From Anthopleura xanthogrammica (Eukaryota > Cnidaria > Anthozoa > Actiniaria > Actiniidae): a stretch of DNA of 64,000 nt. The stretch lies in contig CAXHSA010000039.1 in the NCBI GenBank assembly GCA_964019055.1, forward strand, positions 1 to 64,000. Reading direction: 5' to 3'. This document shows, piece after piece, positions 1 through 15,000 of the stretch (positions are counted from its first letter, which is position 1; each line of letters starts with the position of its first letter). The position numbers and the translations under genes are program-made. The notes under the pieces were generated by a model, which worked only from the letters and a program-made list of their open reading frames with translations, had not been told where the DNA came from and searched no databases.

Positions 1-3000
1 GAGATAAAAACACGACTTTTTGGCGAAAAAAAATGGGCTTTTGGCTGAGAATAGGTGCTTTTTGGTCAAAAAAACTGTTTTTTGCTGACCAAATTGGAAT
101 TTTGCTGAGAATTTTCTCTTGGTCCAAACACGACGTTTTCACTGCTAAACGCACCCTTTGGCCGAGAAAAGCACATTTTCGGTGTCCAAAACACTGTTTT
201 GCTGGGAAAAAAACCTTTTTAGCCCCAAAAACTGAAAAATGGCTATTTTGGCTCTCAAAACCAGGTTTTTCGCTGACGGCGTGACCGGTTGGCTGAAACC
301 CCCACTTTTTGCTCCTGAAAATACCTCTTGAGATAAAAACACGACTTTTTGGCGAAAAAAAATGGGCTTTTGGCTGAGAATAGGTGCTTTTTGGTCAAAA
401 AAACTGTTTTTTGCTGACCAAATTGGAATTTTGCTGAGAATTTTCTCTTGGTCCAAACACGACGTTTTCACTGCTAAACGCACCCTTTGGCCGAGAAAAG
501 CACATTTTCGGTGTCCAAAACACTGTTTTGCTGGGAAAAAAACCTTTTTAGCCCCAAAAACTGAAAAATGGCTATTTTGGCTCTCAAAACCAGGTTTTTC
601 GCTGACGGCGTGACCGGTTGGCTGAAACCCCCACTTTTTGCTCCTGAAAACAAATACCTCTTGAGATAAAAACACGACTTTTTGGCGAAAAAAAATGGGC
701 TTTTGGCTGAGAATAGGTGCTTTTTGGTCAAAAAAACTGTTTTTTGCTGACCAAATTGGAATTTTGCTGAGAATTTTCTCTTGGTCCAAACACGACGTTT
801 TCACTGCTAAACGCACCCTTTGGCCGAGAAAAGCACATTTTCGGTGTCCAAAACACTGTTTTGCTGGGAAAAAAACCTTTTTAGCCCCAAAAACTGAAAA
901 ATGGCTATTTTGGCTCTCAAAACCAGGTTTTTCGCTGACGGCGTGACCGGTTGGCTGAAACCCCCACTTTTTGCTCCTGAAAATACCTCTTGAGATAAAA
1001 ACACGACTTTTTGGCGAAAAAAAATGGGCTTTTGGCTGAGAATAGGTGCTTTTTGGTCAAAAAAACTGTTTTTTGCTGACCAAATTGGAATTTTGCTGAG
1101 AATTTTCTCTTGGTCCAAACACGACGTTTTCACTGCTAAACGCACCCTTTGGCCGAGAAAAGCACATTTTCGGTGTCCAAAACACTGTTTTGCTGGGAAA
1201 AAAACCTTTTTAGCCCCAAAAACTGAAAAATGGCTATTTTGGCTCTCAAAACCAGGTTTTTCGCTGACGGCGTGACCGGTTGGCTGAAACCCCCACTTTT
1301 TGCTCCTGAAAATACCTCTTGAGATAAAAACACGACTTTTTGGCGAAAAAAAATGGGCTTTTGGCTGAGAATAGGTGCTTTTTGGTCAAAAAAACTGTTT
1401 TTTGCTGACCAAATTGGAATTTTGCTGAGAATTTTCTCTTGGTCCAAACACGACGTTTTCACTGCTAAACGCACCCTTTGGCCGAGAAAAGCACATTTTC
1501 GGTGTCCAAAACACTGTTTTGCTGGGAAAAAAACCTTTTTAGCCCCAAAAACTGAAAAATGGCTATTTTGGCTCTCAAAACCAGGTTTTTCGCTGACGGC
1601 GTGACCGGTTGGCTGAAACCCCCACTTTTTGCTCCTGAAAATACCTCTTGAGATAAAAACACGACTTTTTGGCGAAAAAAAATGGGCTTTTGGCTGAGAA
1701 TAGGTGCTTTTTGGTCAAAAAAACTGTTTTTTGCTACCAAATTGGAATTTTGCTGAGAATTTTCTCTTGGTCCAAACACGACGTTTTCACTGCTAAACGC
1801 ACCCTTTGGCCGAGAAAAGCACATTTTCGGTGTCCAAAACACTGTTTTGCTGGGAAAAAAACCTTTTTAGCCCCAAAAACTGAAAAATGGCTATTTTGGC
1901 TCTCAAAACCAGGTTTTTCGCTGACGGCGTGACCGGTTGGCTGAAACCCCCACTTTTTGCTCCTGAAAATACCTCTTGAGATAAAAACACGACTTTTTGG
2001 CGAAAAAAAATGGGCTTTTGGCTGAGAATAGGTGCTTTTTGGTCAAAAAAACTGTTTTTTGCTGACCAAATTGGAATTTTGCTGAGAATTTTCTCTTGGT
2101 CCAAACACGACGTTTTCACTGCTAAACGCACCCTTTGGCCGAGAAAAGCACATTTTCGGTGTCCAAAACACTGTTTTGCTGGGAAAAAAACCTTTTTAGC
2201 CCCAAAAACTGAAAAATGGCTATTTTGGCTCTCAAAACCAGGTTTTTCGCTGACGGCGTGACCGGTTGGCTGAAACCCCCACTTTTTGCTCCTGAAAATA
2301 CCTCTTGAGATAAAAACACGACTTTTTGGCGAAAAAAAATGGGCTTTTGGCTGAGAATAGGTGCTTTTTGGTCAAAAAAACTGTTTTTTGCTGACCAAAT
2401 TGGAATTTTGCTGAGAATTTTCTCTTGGTCCAAACACGACGTTTTCACTGCTAAACGCACCCTTTGGCCGAGAAAAGCACATTTTCGGTGTCCAAAACAC
2501 TGTTTTGCTGGGAAAAAAACCTTTTTAGCCCCAAAAACTGAAAAATGGCTATTTTGGCTCTCAAAACCAGGTTTTTCGCTGACGGCGTGACCGGTTGGCT
2601 GAAACCCCCACTTTTTGCTCCTGAAAATACCTCTTGAGATAAAAACACGACTTTTTGGCGAAAAAAAATGGGCTTTTGGCTGAGAATAGGTGCTTTTTGG
2701 TCAAAAAAACTGTTTTTTGCTGACCAAATTGGAATTTTGCTGAGAATTTTCTCTTGGTCCAAACACGACGTTTTCACTGCTAAACGCACCCTTTGGCCGA
2801 GAAAAGCACATTTTCGGTGTCCAAAACACTGTTTTGCTGGGAAAAAAACCTTTTTAGCCCCAAAAACTGAAAAATGGCTATTTTGGCTCTCAAAACCAGG
2901 TTTTTCGCTGACGGCGTGACCGGTTGGCTGAAACCCCCACTTTTTGCTCCTGAAAATACCTCTTGAGATAAAAACACGACTTTTTGGCGAAAAAAAATGG

Positions 3001-6000
3001 GCTTTTGGCTGAGAATAGGTGCTTTTTGGTCAAAAAAACTGTTTTTTGCTGACCAAATTGGAATTTTGCTGAGAATTTTCTCTTGGTCCAAACACGACGT
3101 TTTCACTGCTAAACGCACCCTTTGGCCGAGAAAAGCACATTTTCGGTGTCCAAAACACTGTTTTGCTGGGAAAAAAACCTTTTTAGCCCCAAAAACTGAA
3201 AAATGGCTATTTTGGCTCTCAAAACCAGGTTTTTCGCTGACGGCGTGACCGGTTGGCTGAAACCCCCACTTTTTGCTCCTGAAAATACCTCTTGAGATAA
3301 AAACACGACTTTTTGGCGAAAAAAAATGGGCTTTTGGCTGAGAATAGGTGCTTTTTGGTCAAAAAAACTGTTTTTTGCTGACCAAATTGGAATTTTGCTG
3401 AGAATTTTCTCTTGGTCCAAACACGACGTTTTCACTGCTAAACGCACCCTTTGGCCGAGAAAAGCACATTTTCGGTGTCCAAAACACTGTTTTGCTGGGA
3501 AAAAAACCTTTTTAGCCCCAAAAACTGAAAAATGGCTATTTTGGCTCTCAAAACCAGGTTTTTCGCTGACGGCGTGACCGGTTGGCTGAAACCCCCACTT
3601 TTTGCTCCTGAAAATACCTCTTGAGATAAAAACACGACTTTTTGGCGAAAAAAAATGGGCTTTTGGCTGAGAATAGGTGCTTTTTGGTCAAAAAAACTGT
3701 TTTTTGCTGACCAAATTGGAATTTTGCTGAGAATTTTCTCTTGGTCCAAACACGACGTTTTCACTGCTAAACGCACCCTTTGGCCGAGAAAAGCACATTT
3801 TCGGTGTCCAAAACACTGTTTTGCTGGGAAAAAAACCTTTTTAGCCCCAAAAACTGAAAAATGGCTATTTTGGCTCTCAAAACCAGGTTTTTCGCTGACG
3901 GCGTGACCGGTTGGCTGAAACCCCCACTTTTTGCTCCTGAAAATACCTCTTGAGATAAAAACACGACTTTTTGGCGAAAAAAAATGGGCTTTTGGCTGAG
4001 AATAGGTGCTTTTTGGTCAAAAAAACTGTTTTTTGCTGACCAAATTGGAATTTTGCTGAGAATTTTCTCTTGGTCCAAACACGACGTTTTCACTGCTAAA
4101 CGCACCCTTTGGCCGAGAAAAGCACATTTTCGGTGTCCAAAACACTGTTTTGCTGGGAAAAAAACCTTTTTAGCCCCAAAAACTGAAAAATGGCTATTTT
4201 GGCTCTCAAAACCAGGTTTTTCGCTGACGGCGTGACCGGTTGGCTGAAACCCCCACTTTTTGCTCCTGAAAATACCTCTTGAGATAAAAACACGACTTTT
4301 TGGCGAAAAAAAATGGGCTTTTGGCTGAGAATAGGTGCTTTTTGGTCAAAAAAACTGTTTTTTGCTGACCAAATTGGAATTTTGCTGAGAATTTTCTCTT
4401 GGTCCAAACACGACGTTTTCACTGCTAAACGCACCCTTTGGCCGAGAAAAGCACATTTTCGGTGTCCAAAACACTGTTTTGCTGGGAAAAAAACCTTTTT
4501 AGCCCCAAAAACTGAAAAATGGCTATTTTGGCTCTCAAAACCAGGTTTTTCGCTGACGGCGTGACCGGTTGGCTGAAACCCCCACTTTTTGCTCCTGAAA
4601 ATACCTCTTGAGATAAAAACACGACTTTTTGGCGAAAAAAAATGGGCTTTTGGCTGAGAATAGGTGCTTTTTGGTCAAAAAAACTGTTTTTTGCTGACCA
4701 AATTGGAATTTTGCTGAGAATTTTCTCTTGGTCCAAACACGACGTTTTCACTGCTAAACGCACCCTTTGGCCGAGAAAAGCACATTTTCGGTGTCCAAAA
4801 CACTGTTTTGCTGGGAAAAAAACCTTTTTAGCCCCAAAAACTGAAAAATGGCTATTTTGGCTCTCAAAACCAGGTTTTTCGCTGACGGCGTGACCGGTTG
4901 GCTGAAACCCCCACTTTTTGCTCCTGAAAATACCTCTTGAGATAAAAACACGACTTTTTGGCGAAAAAAAATGGGCTTTTGGCTGAGAATAGGTGCTTTT
5001 TGGTCAAAAAAACTGTTTTTTGCTGACCAAATTGGAATTTTGCTGAGAATTTTCTCTTGGTCCAAACACGACGTTTTCACTGCTAAACGCACCCTTTGGC
5101 CGAGAAAAGCACATTTTCGGTGTCCAAAACACTGTTTTGCTGGGAAAAAAACCTTTTTAGCCCCAAAAACTGAAAAATGGCTATTTTGGCTCTCAAAACC
5201 AGGTTTTTCGCTGACGGCGTGACCGGTTGGCTGAAACCCCCACTTTTTGCTCCTGAAAATACCTCTTGAGATAAAAACACGACTTTTTGGCGAAAAAAAA
5301 TGGGCTTTTGGCTGAGAATAGGTGCTTTTTGGTCAAAAAAACTGTTTTTTGCTGACCAAATTGGAATTTTGCTGAGAATTTTCTCTTGGTCCAAACACGA
5401 CGTTTTCACTGCTAAACGCACCCTTTGGCCGAGAAAAGCACATTTTCGGTGTCCAAAACACTGTTTTGCTGGGAAAAAAACCTTTTTAGCCCCAAAAACT
5501 GAAAAATGGCTATTTTGGCTCTCAAAACCAGGTTTTTCGCTGACGGCGTGACCGGTTGGCTGAAACCCCCACTTTTTGCTCCTGAAAATACCTCTTGAGA
5601 TAAAAACACGACTTTTTGGCGAAAAAAAATGGGCTTTTGGCTGAGAATAGGTGCTTTTTGGTCAAAAAAACTGTTTTTTGCTGACCAAATTGGAATTTTG
5701 CTGAGAATTTTCTCTTGGTCCAAACACGACGTTTTCACTGCTAAACGCACCCTTTGGCCGAGAAAAGCACATTTTCGGTGTCCAAAACACTGTTTTGCTG
5801 GGAAAAAAACCTTTTTAGCCCCAAAAACTGAAAAATGGCTATTTTGGCTCTCAAAACCAGGTTTTTCGCTGACGGCGTGACCGGTTGGCTGAAACCCCCA
5901 CTTTTTGCTCCTGAAAATACCTCTTGAGATAAAAACACGACTTTTTGGCGAAAAAAAATGGGCTTTTGGCTGAGAATAGGTGCTTTTTGGTCAAAAAAAC

Positions 6001-9000
6001 TGTTTTTTGCTGACCAAATTGGAATTTTGCTGAGAATTTTCTCTTGGTCCAAACACGACGTTTTCACTGCTAAACGCACCCTTTGGCCGAGAAAAGCACA
6101 TTTTCGGTGTCCAAAACACTGTTTGCTGGGAAAAAAACCTTTTTAGCCCCAAAAACTGAAAAATGGCTATTTTGGCTCTCAAAACCAGGTTTTTCGCTGA
6201 CGGCGTGACCGGTTGGCTGAAACCCCCACTTTTTGCTCCTGAAAATACCTCTTGAGATAAAAACACGACTTTTTGGCGAAAAAAAATGGGCTTTTGGCTG
6301 AGAATAGGTGCTTTTTGGTCAAAAAAACTGTTTTTTGCTGACCAAATTGGAATTTTGCTGAGAATTTTCTCTTGGTCCAAACACGACGTTTTCACTGCTA
6401 AACGCACCCTTTGGCCGAGAAAAGCACATTTTCGGTGTCCAAAACACTGTTTTGCTGGGAAAAAAACCTTTTTAGCCCCAAAAACTGAAAAATGGCTATT
6501 TTGGCTCTCAAAACCAGGTTTTTCGCTGACGGCGTGACCGGTTGGCTGAAACCCCCACTTTTTGCTCCTGAAAATACCTCTTGAGATAAAAACACGACTT
6601 TTTGGCGAAAAAAAATGGGCTTTTGGCTGAGAATAGGTGCTTTTTGGTCAAAAAAACTGTTTTTTGCTGACCAAATTGGAATTTTGCTGAGAATTTTCTC
6701 TTGGTCCAAACACGACGTTTTCACTGCTAAACGCACCCTTTGGCCGAGAAAAGCACATTTTCGGTGTCCAAAACACTGTTTTGCTGGGAAAAAAACCTTT
6801 TTAGCCCCAAAAACTGAAAAATGGCTATTTTGGCTCTCAAAACCAGGTTTTTCGCTGACGGCGTGACCGGTTGGCTGAAACCCCCACTTTTTGCTCCTGA
6901 AAATACCTCTTGAGATAAAAACACGACTTTTTGGCGAAAAAAAATGGGCTTTTGGCTGAGAATAGGTGCTTTTTGGTCAAAAAAACTGTTTTTTGCTGAC
7001 CAAATTGGAATTTTGCTGAGAATTTTCTCTTGGTCCAAACACGACGTTTTCACTGCTTATCGCACCCTTTGGCCGAGAAAAGCACATTTTCGGTGTCCAA
7101 AACACTGTTTTGCTGGGAAAAAAACCTTTTTAGCCCCAAAAACTGAAAAATGGCTATTTTGGCTCTCAAAACCAGGTTTTTCGCTGACGGCGTGACCGGT
7201 TGGCTGAAACCCCCACTTTTTGCTCCTGAAAATACCTCTTGAGATAAAAACACGACTTTTTGGCGAAAAAAAATGGGCTTTTGGCTGAGAATAGGTGCTT
7301 TTTGGTCAAAAAAACTGTTTTTTGCTGACCAAATTGGAATTTTGCTGAGAATTTTCTCTTGGTCCAAACACGACGTTTTCACTGCTAAACGCACCCTTTG
7401 GCCGAGAAAAGCACATTTTCGGTGTCCAAAACACTGTTTTGCTGGGAAAAAAACCTTTTTAGCCCCAAAAACTGAAAAATGGCTATTTTGGCTCTCAAAA
7501 CCAGGTTTTTCGCTGACGGCGTGACCGGTTGGCTGAAACCCCCACTTTTTGCTCCTGAAAATACCTCTTGAGATAAAAACACGACTTTTTGGCGAAAAAA
7601 AATGGGCTTTTGGCTGAGAATAGGTGCTTTTTGGTCAAAAAAGCTGTTTTTTGCTGACCAAATTGGAATTTTGCTGAGAATTTTCTCTTGGTCCAAACAC
7701 GACGTTTTCACTGCTAAACGCACCCTTTGGCCGAGAAAAGCACATTTTCGGTGTCCAAAACACTGTTTTGCTGGGAAAAAAACCTTTTTAGCCCCAAAAA
7801 CTGAAAAATGGCTATTTTGGCTCTCAAAACCAGGTTTTTCGCTGACGGCGTGACCGGTTGGCTGAAACCCCCACTTTTTGCTCCTGAAAATACCTCTTGA
7901 GATAAAAACACGACTTTTTGGCGAAAAAAAATGGGCTTTTGGCTGAGAATAGGTGCTTTTTGGTCAAAAAAACTGTTTTTTGCTGACCAAATTGGAATTT
8001 TGCTGAGAATTTTCTCTTGGTCCAAACACGACGTTTTCACTGCTAAACGCACCCTTTGGCCGAGAAAAGCACATTTTCGGTGTCCAAAACACTGTTTTGC
8101 TGGGAAAAAAACCTTTTTAGCCCCAAAAACTGAAAAATGGCTATTTTGGCTCTCAAAACCAGGTTTTTCGCTGACGGCGTGACCGGTTGGCTGAAACCCC
8201 CACTTTTTGCTCCTGAAAATACCTCTTGAGATAAAAACACGACTTTTTGGCGAAAAAAAATGGGCTTTTGGCTGAGAATAGGTGCTTTTTGGTCAAAAAA
8301 ACTGTTTTTTGCTGACCAAATTGGAATTTTGCTGAGAATTTTCTCTTGGTCCAAACACGACGTTTTCACTGCTAAACGCACCCTTTGGCCGAGAAAAGCA
8401 CATTTTCGGTGTCCAAAACACTGTTTTGCTGGGAAAAAAACCTTTTTAGCCCCAAAAACTGAAAAATGGCTATTTTGGCTCTCAAAACCAGGTTTTTCGC
8501 TGACGGCGTGACCGGTTGGCTGAAACCCCCACTTTTTGCTCCTGAAAATACCTCTTGAGATAAAAACACGACTTTTTGGCGAAAAAAAATGGGCTTTTGG
8601 CTGAGAATAGGTGCTTTTTGGTCAAAAAAACTGTTTTTTGCTGACCAAATTGGAATTTTGCTGAGAATTTTCTCTTGGTCCAAACACGACGTTTTCACTG
8701 CTAAACGCACCCTTTGGCCGAGAAAAGCACATTTTCGGTGTCCAAAACACTGTTTTGCTGGGAAAAAAACCTTTTTAGCCCCAAAAACTGAAAAATGGCT
8801 ATTTTGGCTCTCAAAACCAGGTTTTTCGCTGACGGCGTGACCGGTTGGCTGAAACCCCCACTTTTTGCTCCTGAAAATACCTCTTGAGATAAAAACACGA
8901 CTTTTTGGCGAAAAAAAATGGGCTTTTGGCTGAGAATAGGTGCTTTTTGGTCAAAAAAACTGTTTTTTGCAGACCAAATTGGAATTTTGCTGAGAATTTT

Positions 9001-12000
9001 CTCTTGGTCCAAACACGACGTTTTCACTGCTAAACGCACCCTTTGGCCGAGAAAAGCACATTTTCGGTGTCCAAAACACTGTTTTGCTGGGAAAAAAACC
9101 TTTTTAGCCCCAAAAACTGAAAAATGGCTATTTTGGCTCTCAAAACCAGGTTTTTCGCTGACGGCGTGACCGGTTGGCTGAAACCCCCACTTTTTGCTCC
9201 TGAAAATACCTCTTGAGATAAAAACACGACTTTTTGGCGAAAAAAAATGGGCTTTTGGCTGAGAATAGGTGCTTTTTGGTCAAAAAAACTGTTTTTTGCT
9301 GACCAAATTGGAATTTTGCTGAGAATTTTCTCTTGGTCCAAACACGACGTTTTCACTGCTAAACGCACCCTTTGGCCGAGAAAAGCACATTTTCGGTGTC
9401 CAAAACACTGTTTTGCTGGGAAAAAAACCTTTTTAGCCCCAAAAACTGAAAAATGGCTATTTTGGCTCTCAAAACCAGGTTTTTCGCTGACGGCGTGACC
9501 GGTTGGCTGAAACCCCCACTTTTTGCTCCTGAAAATACCTCTTGAGATAAAAACACGACTTTTTGGCGAAAAAAAATGGGCTTTTGGCTGAGAATAGGTG
9601 CTTTTTGGTCAAAAAAACTGTTTTTTGCTGACCAAATTGGAATTTTGCTGAGAATTTTCTCTTGGTCCAAACACGACGTTTTCACTGCTAAACGCACCCT
9701 TTGGCCGAGAAAAGCACATTTTCGGTGTCCAAAACACTGTTTTGCTGGGAAAAAAACCTTTTTAGCCCCAAAAACTGAAAAATGGCTATTTTGGCTCTCA
9801 AAACCAGGTTTTTCGCTGACGGCGTGACCGGTTGGCTGAAACCCCCACTTTTTGCTCCTGAAAATACCTCTTGAGATAAAAACACGACTTTTTGGCGAAA
9901 AAAAATGGGCTTTTGGCTGAGAATAGGTGCTTTTTGGTCAAAAAAACTGTTTTTTGCTGACCAAATTGGAATTTTGCTGAGAATTTTCTCTTGGTCCAAA
10001 CACGACGTTTTCACTGCTAAACGCACCCTTTGGCCGAGAAAAGCACATTTTCGGTGTCCAAAACACTGTTTTGCTGGGAAAAAAACCTTTTTAGCCCCAA
10101 AAACTGAAAAATGGCTATTTTGGCTCTCAAAACCAGGTTTTTCGCTGACGGCGTGACCGGTTGGCTGAAACCCCCACTTTTTGCTCCTGAAAATACCTCT
10201 TGAGATAAAAACACGACTTTTTGGCGAAAAAAAATGGGCTTTTGGCTGAGAATAGGTGCTTTTTGGTCAAAAAAACTGTTTTTTGCTGACCAAATTGGAA
10301 TTTTGCTGAGAATTTTCTCTTGGTCCAAACACGACGTTTTCACTGCTAAACGCACCCTTTGGCCGAGAAAAGCACATTTTCGGTGTCCAAAACACTGTTT
10401 TGCTGGGAAAAAAACCTTTTTAGCCCCAAAAACTGAAAAATGGCTATTTTGGCTCTCAAAACCAGGTTTTTCGCTGACGGCGTGACCGGTTGGCTGAAAC
10501 CCCCACTTTTTGCTCCTGAAAATACCTCTTGAGATAAAAACACGACTTTTTGGCGAAAAAAAATGGGCTTTTGGCTGAGAATAGGTGCTTTTTGGTCAAA
10601 AAAACTGTTTTTTGCTGACCAAATTGGAATTTTGCTGAGAATTTTCTCTTGGTCCAAACACGACGTTTTCACTGCTAAACGCACCCTTTGGCCGAGAAAA
10701 GCACATTTTCGGTGTCCAAAACACTGTTTTGCTGGGAAAAAAACCTTTTTAGCCCCAAAAACTGAAAAATGGCTATTTTGGCTCTCAAAACCAGGTTTTT
10801 CGCTGACGGCGTGACCGGTTGGCTGAAACCCCCACTTTTTGCTCCTGAAAATACCTCTTGAGATAAAAACACGACTTTTTGGCGAAAAAAAATGGGCTTT
10901 TGGCTGAGAATAGGTGCTTTTTGGTCAAAAAAACTGTTTTTTGCTGACCAAATTGGAATTTTGCTGAGAATTTTCTCTTGGTCCAAACACGACGTTTTCA
11001 CTGCTAAACGCACCCTTTGGCCGAGAAAAGCACATTTTCGGTGTCCAAAACACTGTTTTGCTGGGAAAAAAACCTTTTTAGCCCCAAAAACTGAAAAATG
11101 GCTATTTTGGCTCTCAAAACCAGGTTTTTCGCTGACGGCGTGACCGGTTGGCTGAAACCCCCACTTTTTGCTCCTGAAAATACCTCTTGAGATAAAAACA
11201 CGACTTTTTGGCGAAAAAAAATGGGCTTTTGGCTGAGAATAGGTGCTTTTTGGTCAAAAAAACTGTTTTTTGCTGACCAAATTGGAATTTTGCTGAGAAT
11301 TTTCTCTTGGTCCAAACACGACGTTTTCACTGCTAAACGCACCCTTTGGCCGAGAAAAGCACATTTTCGGTGTCCAAAACACTGTTTTGCTGGGAAAAAA
11401 ACCTTTTTAGCCCCAAAAACTGAAAAATGGCTATTTTGGCTCTCAAAACCAGGTTTTTCGCTGACGGCGTGACCGGTTGGCTGAAACCCCCACTTTTTGC
11501 TCCTGAAAATACCTCTTGAGATAAAAACACGACTTTTTGGCGAAAAAAAATGGGCTTTTGGCTGAGAATAGGTGCTTTTTGGTCAAAAAAACTGTTTTTT
11601 GCTGACCAAATTGGAATTTTGCTGAGAATTTTCTCTTGGTCCAAACACGACGTTTTCACTGCTAAACGCACCCTTTGGCCGAGAAAAGCACATTTTCGGT
11701 GTCCAAAACACTGTTTTGCTGGGAAAAAAACCTTTTTAGCCCCAAAAACTGAAAAATGGCTATTTTGGCTCTCAAAACCAGGTTTTTCGCTGACGGCGTG
11801 ACCGGTTGGCTGAAACCCCCACTTTTTGCTCCTGAAAATACCTCTTGAGATAAAAACACGACTTTTTGGCGAAAAAAAATGGGCTTTTGGCTGAGAATAG
11901 GTGCTTTTTGGTCAAAAAAACTGTTTTTTGCTGACCAAATTGGAATTTTGCTGAGAATTTTCTCTTGGTCCAAACACGACGTTTTCACTGCTAAACGCAC

Positions 12001-15000
12001 CCTTTGGCCGAGAAAAGCACATTTTCGGTGTCCAAAACACTGTTTTGCTGGGAAAAAAACCTTTTTAGCCCCAAAAACTGAAAAATGGCTATTTTGGCTC
12101 TCAAAACCAGGTTTTTCGCTGACGGCGTGACCGGTTGGCTGAAACCCCCACTTTTTGCTCCTGAAAATACCTCTTGAGATAAAAACACGACTTTTTGGCG
12201 AAAAAAAATGGGCTTTTGGCTGAGAATAGGTGCTTTTTGGTCAAAAAAACTGTTTTTTGCTGACCAAATTGGAATTTTGCTGAGAATTTTCTCTTGGTCC
12301 AAACACGACGTTTTCACTGCTAAACGCACCCTTTGGCCGAGAAAAGCACATTTTCGGTGTCCAAAACACTGTTTTGCTGGGAAAAAAACCTTTTTAGCCC
12401 CAAAAACTGAAAAATGGCTATTTTGGCTCTCAAAACCAGGTTTTTCGCTGACGGCGTGACCGGTTGGCTGAAACCCCCACTTTTTGCTCCTGAAAATACC
12501 TCTTGAGATAAAAACACGACTTTTTGGCGAAAAAAAATGGGCTTTTGGCTGAGAATAGGTGCTTTTTGGTCAAAAAAACTGTTTTTTGCTGACCAAATTG
12601 GAATTTTGCTGAGAATTTTCTCTTGGTCCAAACACGACGTTTTCACTGCTAAACGCACCCTTTGGCCGAGAAAAGCACATTTTCGGTGTCCAAAACACTG
12701 TTTTGCTGGGAAAAAAACCTTTTTAGCCCCAAAAACTGAAAAATGGCTATTTTGGCTCTCAAAACCAGGTTTTTCGCTGACGGCGTGACCGGTTGGCTGA
12801 AACCCCCACTTTTTGCTCCTGAAAATACCTCTTGAGATAAAAACACGACTTTTTGGCGAAAAAAAATGGGCTTTTGGCTGAGAATAGGTGCTTTTTGGTC
12901 AAAAAAACTGTTTTTTGCTGACCAAATTGGAATTTTGCTGAGAATTTTCTCTTGGTCCAAACACGACGTTTTCACTGCTAAACGCACCCTTTGGCCGAGA
13001 AAAGCACATTTTCGGTGTCCAAAACACTGTTTTGCTGGGAAAAAAACCTTTTTAGCCCCAAAAACTGAAAAATGGCTATTTTGGCTCTCAAAACCAGGTT
13101 TTTCGCTGACGGCGTGACCGGTTGGCTGAAACCCCCACTTTTTGCTCCTGAAAATACCTCTTGAGATAAAAACACGACTTTTTGGCGAAAAAAAATGGGC
13201 TTTTGGCTGAGAATAGGTGCTTTTTGGTCAAAAAAACTGTTTTTTGCTGACCAAATTGGAATTTTGCTGAGAATTTTCTCTTGGTCCAAACACGACGTTT
13301 TCACTGCTAAACGCACCCTTTGGCCGAGAAAAGCACATTTTCGGTGTCCAAAACACTGTTTTGCTGGGAAAAAAACCTTTTTAGCCCCAAAAACTGAAAA
13401 ATGGCTATTTTGGCTCTCAAAACCAGGTTTTTCGCTGACGGCGTGACCGGTTGGCTGAAACCCCCACTTTTTGCTCCTGAAAATACCTCTTGAGATAAAA
13501 ACACGACTTTTTGGCGAAAAAAAATGGGCTTTTGGCTGAGAATAGGTGCTTTTTGGTCAAAAAAACTGTTTTTTGCTGACCAAATTGGAATTTTGCTGAG
13601 AATTTTCTCTTGGTCCAAACACGACGTTTTCACTGCTAAACGCACCCTTTGGCCGAGAAAAGCACATTTTCGGTGTCCAAAACACTGTTTTGCTGGGAAA
13701 AAAACCTTTTTAGCCCCAAAAACTGAAAAATGGCTATTTTGGCTCTCAAAACCAGGTTTTTCGCTGACGGCGTGACCGGTTGGCTGAAACCCCCACTTTT
13801 TGCTCCTGAAAATACCTCTTGAGATAAAAACACGACTTTTTGGCGAAAAAAAATGGGCTTTTGGCTGAGAATAGGTGCTTTTTGGTCAAAAAAACTGTTT
13901 TTTGCTGACCAAATTGGAATTTTGCTGAGAATTTTCTCTTGGTCCAAACACGACGTTTTCACTGCTAAACGCACCCTTTGGCCGAGAAAAGCACATTTTC
14001 GGTGTCCAAAACACTGTTTTGCTGGGAAAAAAACCTTTTTAGCCCCAAAAACTGAAAAATGGCTATTTTGGCTCTCAAAACCAGGTTTTTCGCTGACGGC
14101 GTGACCGGTTGGCTGAAACCCCCACTTTTTGCTCCTGAAAATACCTCTTGAGATAAAAACACGACTTTTTGGCGAAAAAAAATGGGCTTTTGGCTGAGAA
14201 TAGGTGCTTTTTGGTCAAAAAAACTGTTTTTTGCTGACCAAATTGGAATTTTGCTGAGAATTTTCTCTTGGTCCAAACACGACGTTTTCACTGCTAAACG
14301 CACCCTTTGGCCGAGAAAAGCACATTTTCGGTGTCCAAAACACTGTTTTGCTGGGAAAAAAACCTTTTTAGCCCCAAAAACTGAAAAATGGCTATTTTGG
14401 CTCTCAAAACCAGGTTTTTCGCTGACGGCGTGACCGGTTGGCTGAAACCCCCACTTTTTGCTCCTGAAAATACCTCTTGAGATAAAAACACGACTTTTTG
14501 GCGAAAAAAAATGGGCTTTTGGCTGAGAATAGGTGCTTTTTGGTCAAAAAAACTGTTTTTTGCTGACCAAATTGGAATTTTGCTGAGAATTTTCTCTTGG
14601 TCCAAACACGACGTTTTCACTGCTAAACGCACCCTTTGGCCGAGAAAAGCACATTTTCGGTGTCCAAAACACTGTTTTGCTGGGAAAAAAACCTTTTTAG
14701 CCCCAAAAACTGAAAAATGGCTATTTTGGCTCTCAAAACCAGGTTTTTCGCTGACGGCGTGACCGGTTGGCTGAAACCCCCACTTTTTGCTCCTGAAAAT
14801 ACCTCTTGAGATAAAAACACGACTTTTTGGCGAAAAAAAATGGGCTTTTGGCTGAGAATAGGTGCTTTTTGGTCAAAAAAACTGTTTTTTGCTGACCAAA
14901 TTGGAATTTTGCTGAGAATTTTCTCTTGGTCCAAACACGACGTTTTCACTGCTAAACGCACCCTTTGGCCGAGAAAAGCACATTTTCGGTGTCCAAAACA

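Noticed and set aside
33..284. 83-codon plus-strand and 112-codon minus-strand open frames repeated in every satellite copy
   Set aside because: They recur because the monomer recurs, exist on both strands at once, shift frame from copy to copy and show low-complexity composition. There is no start context, splice or conservation signal that would make them genes.
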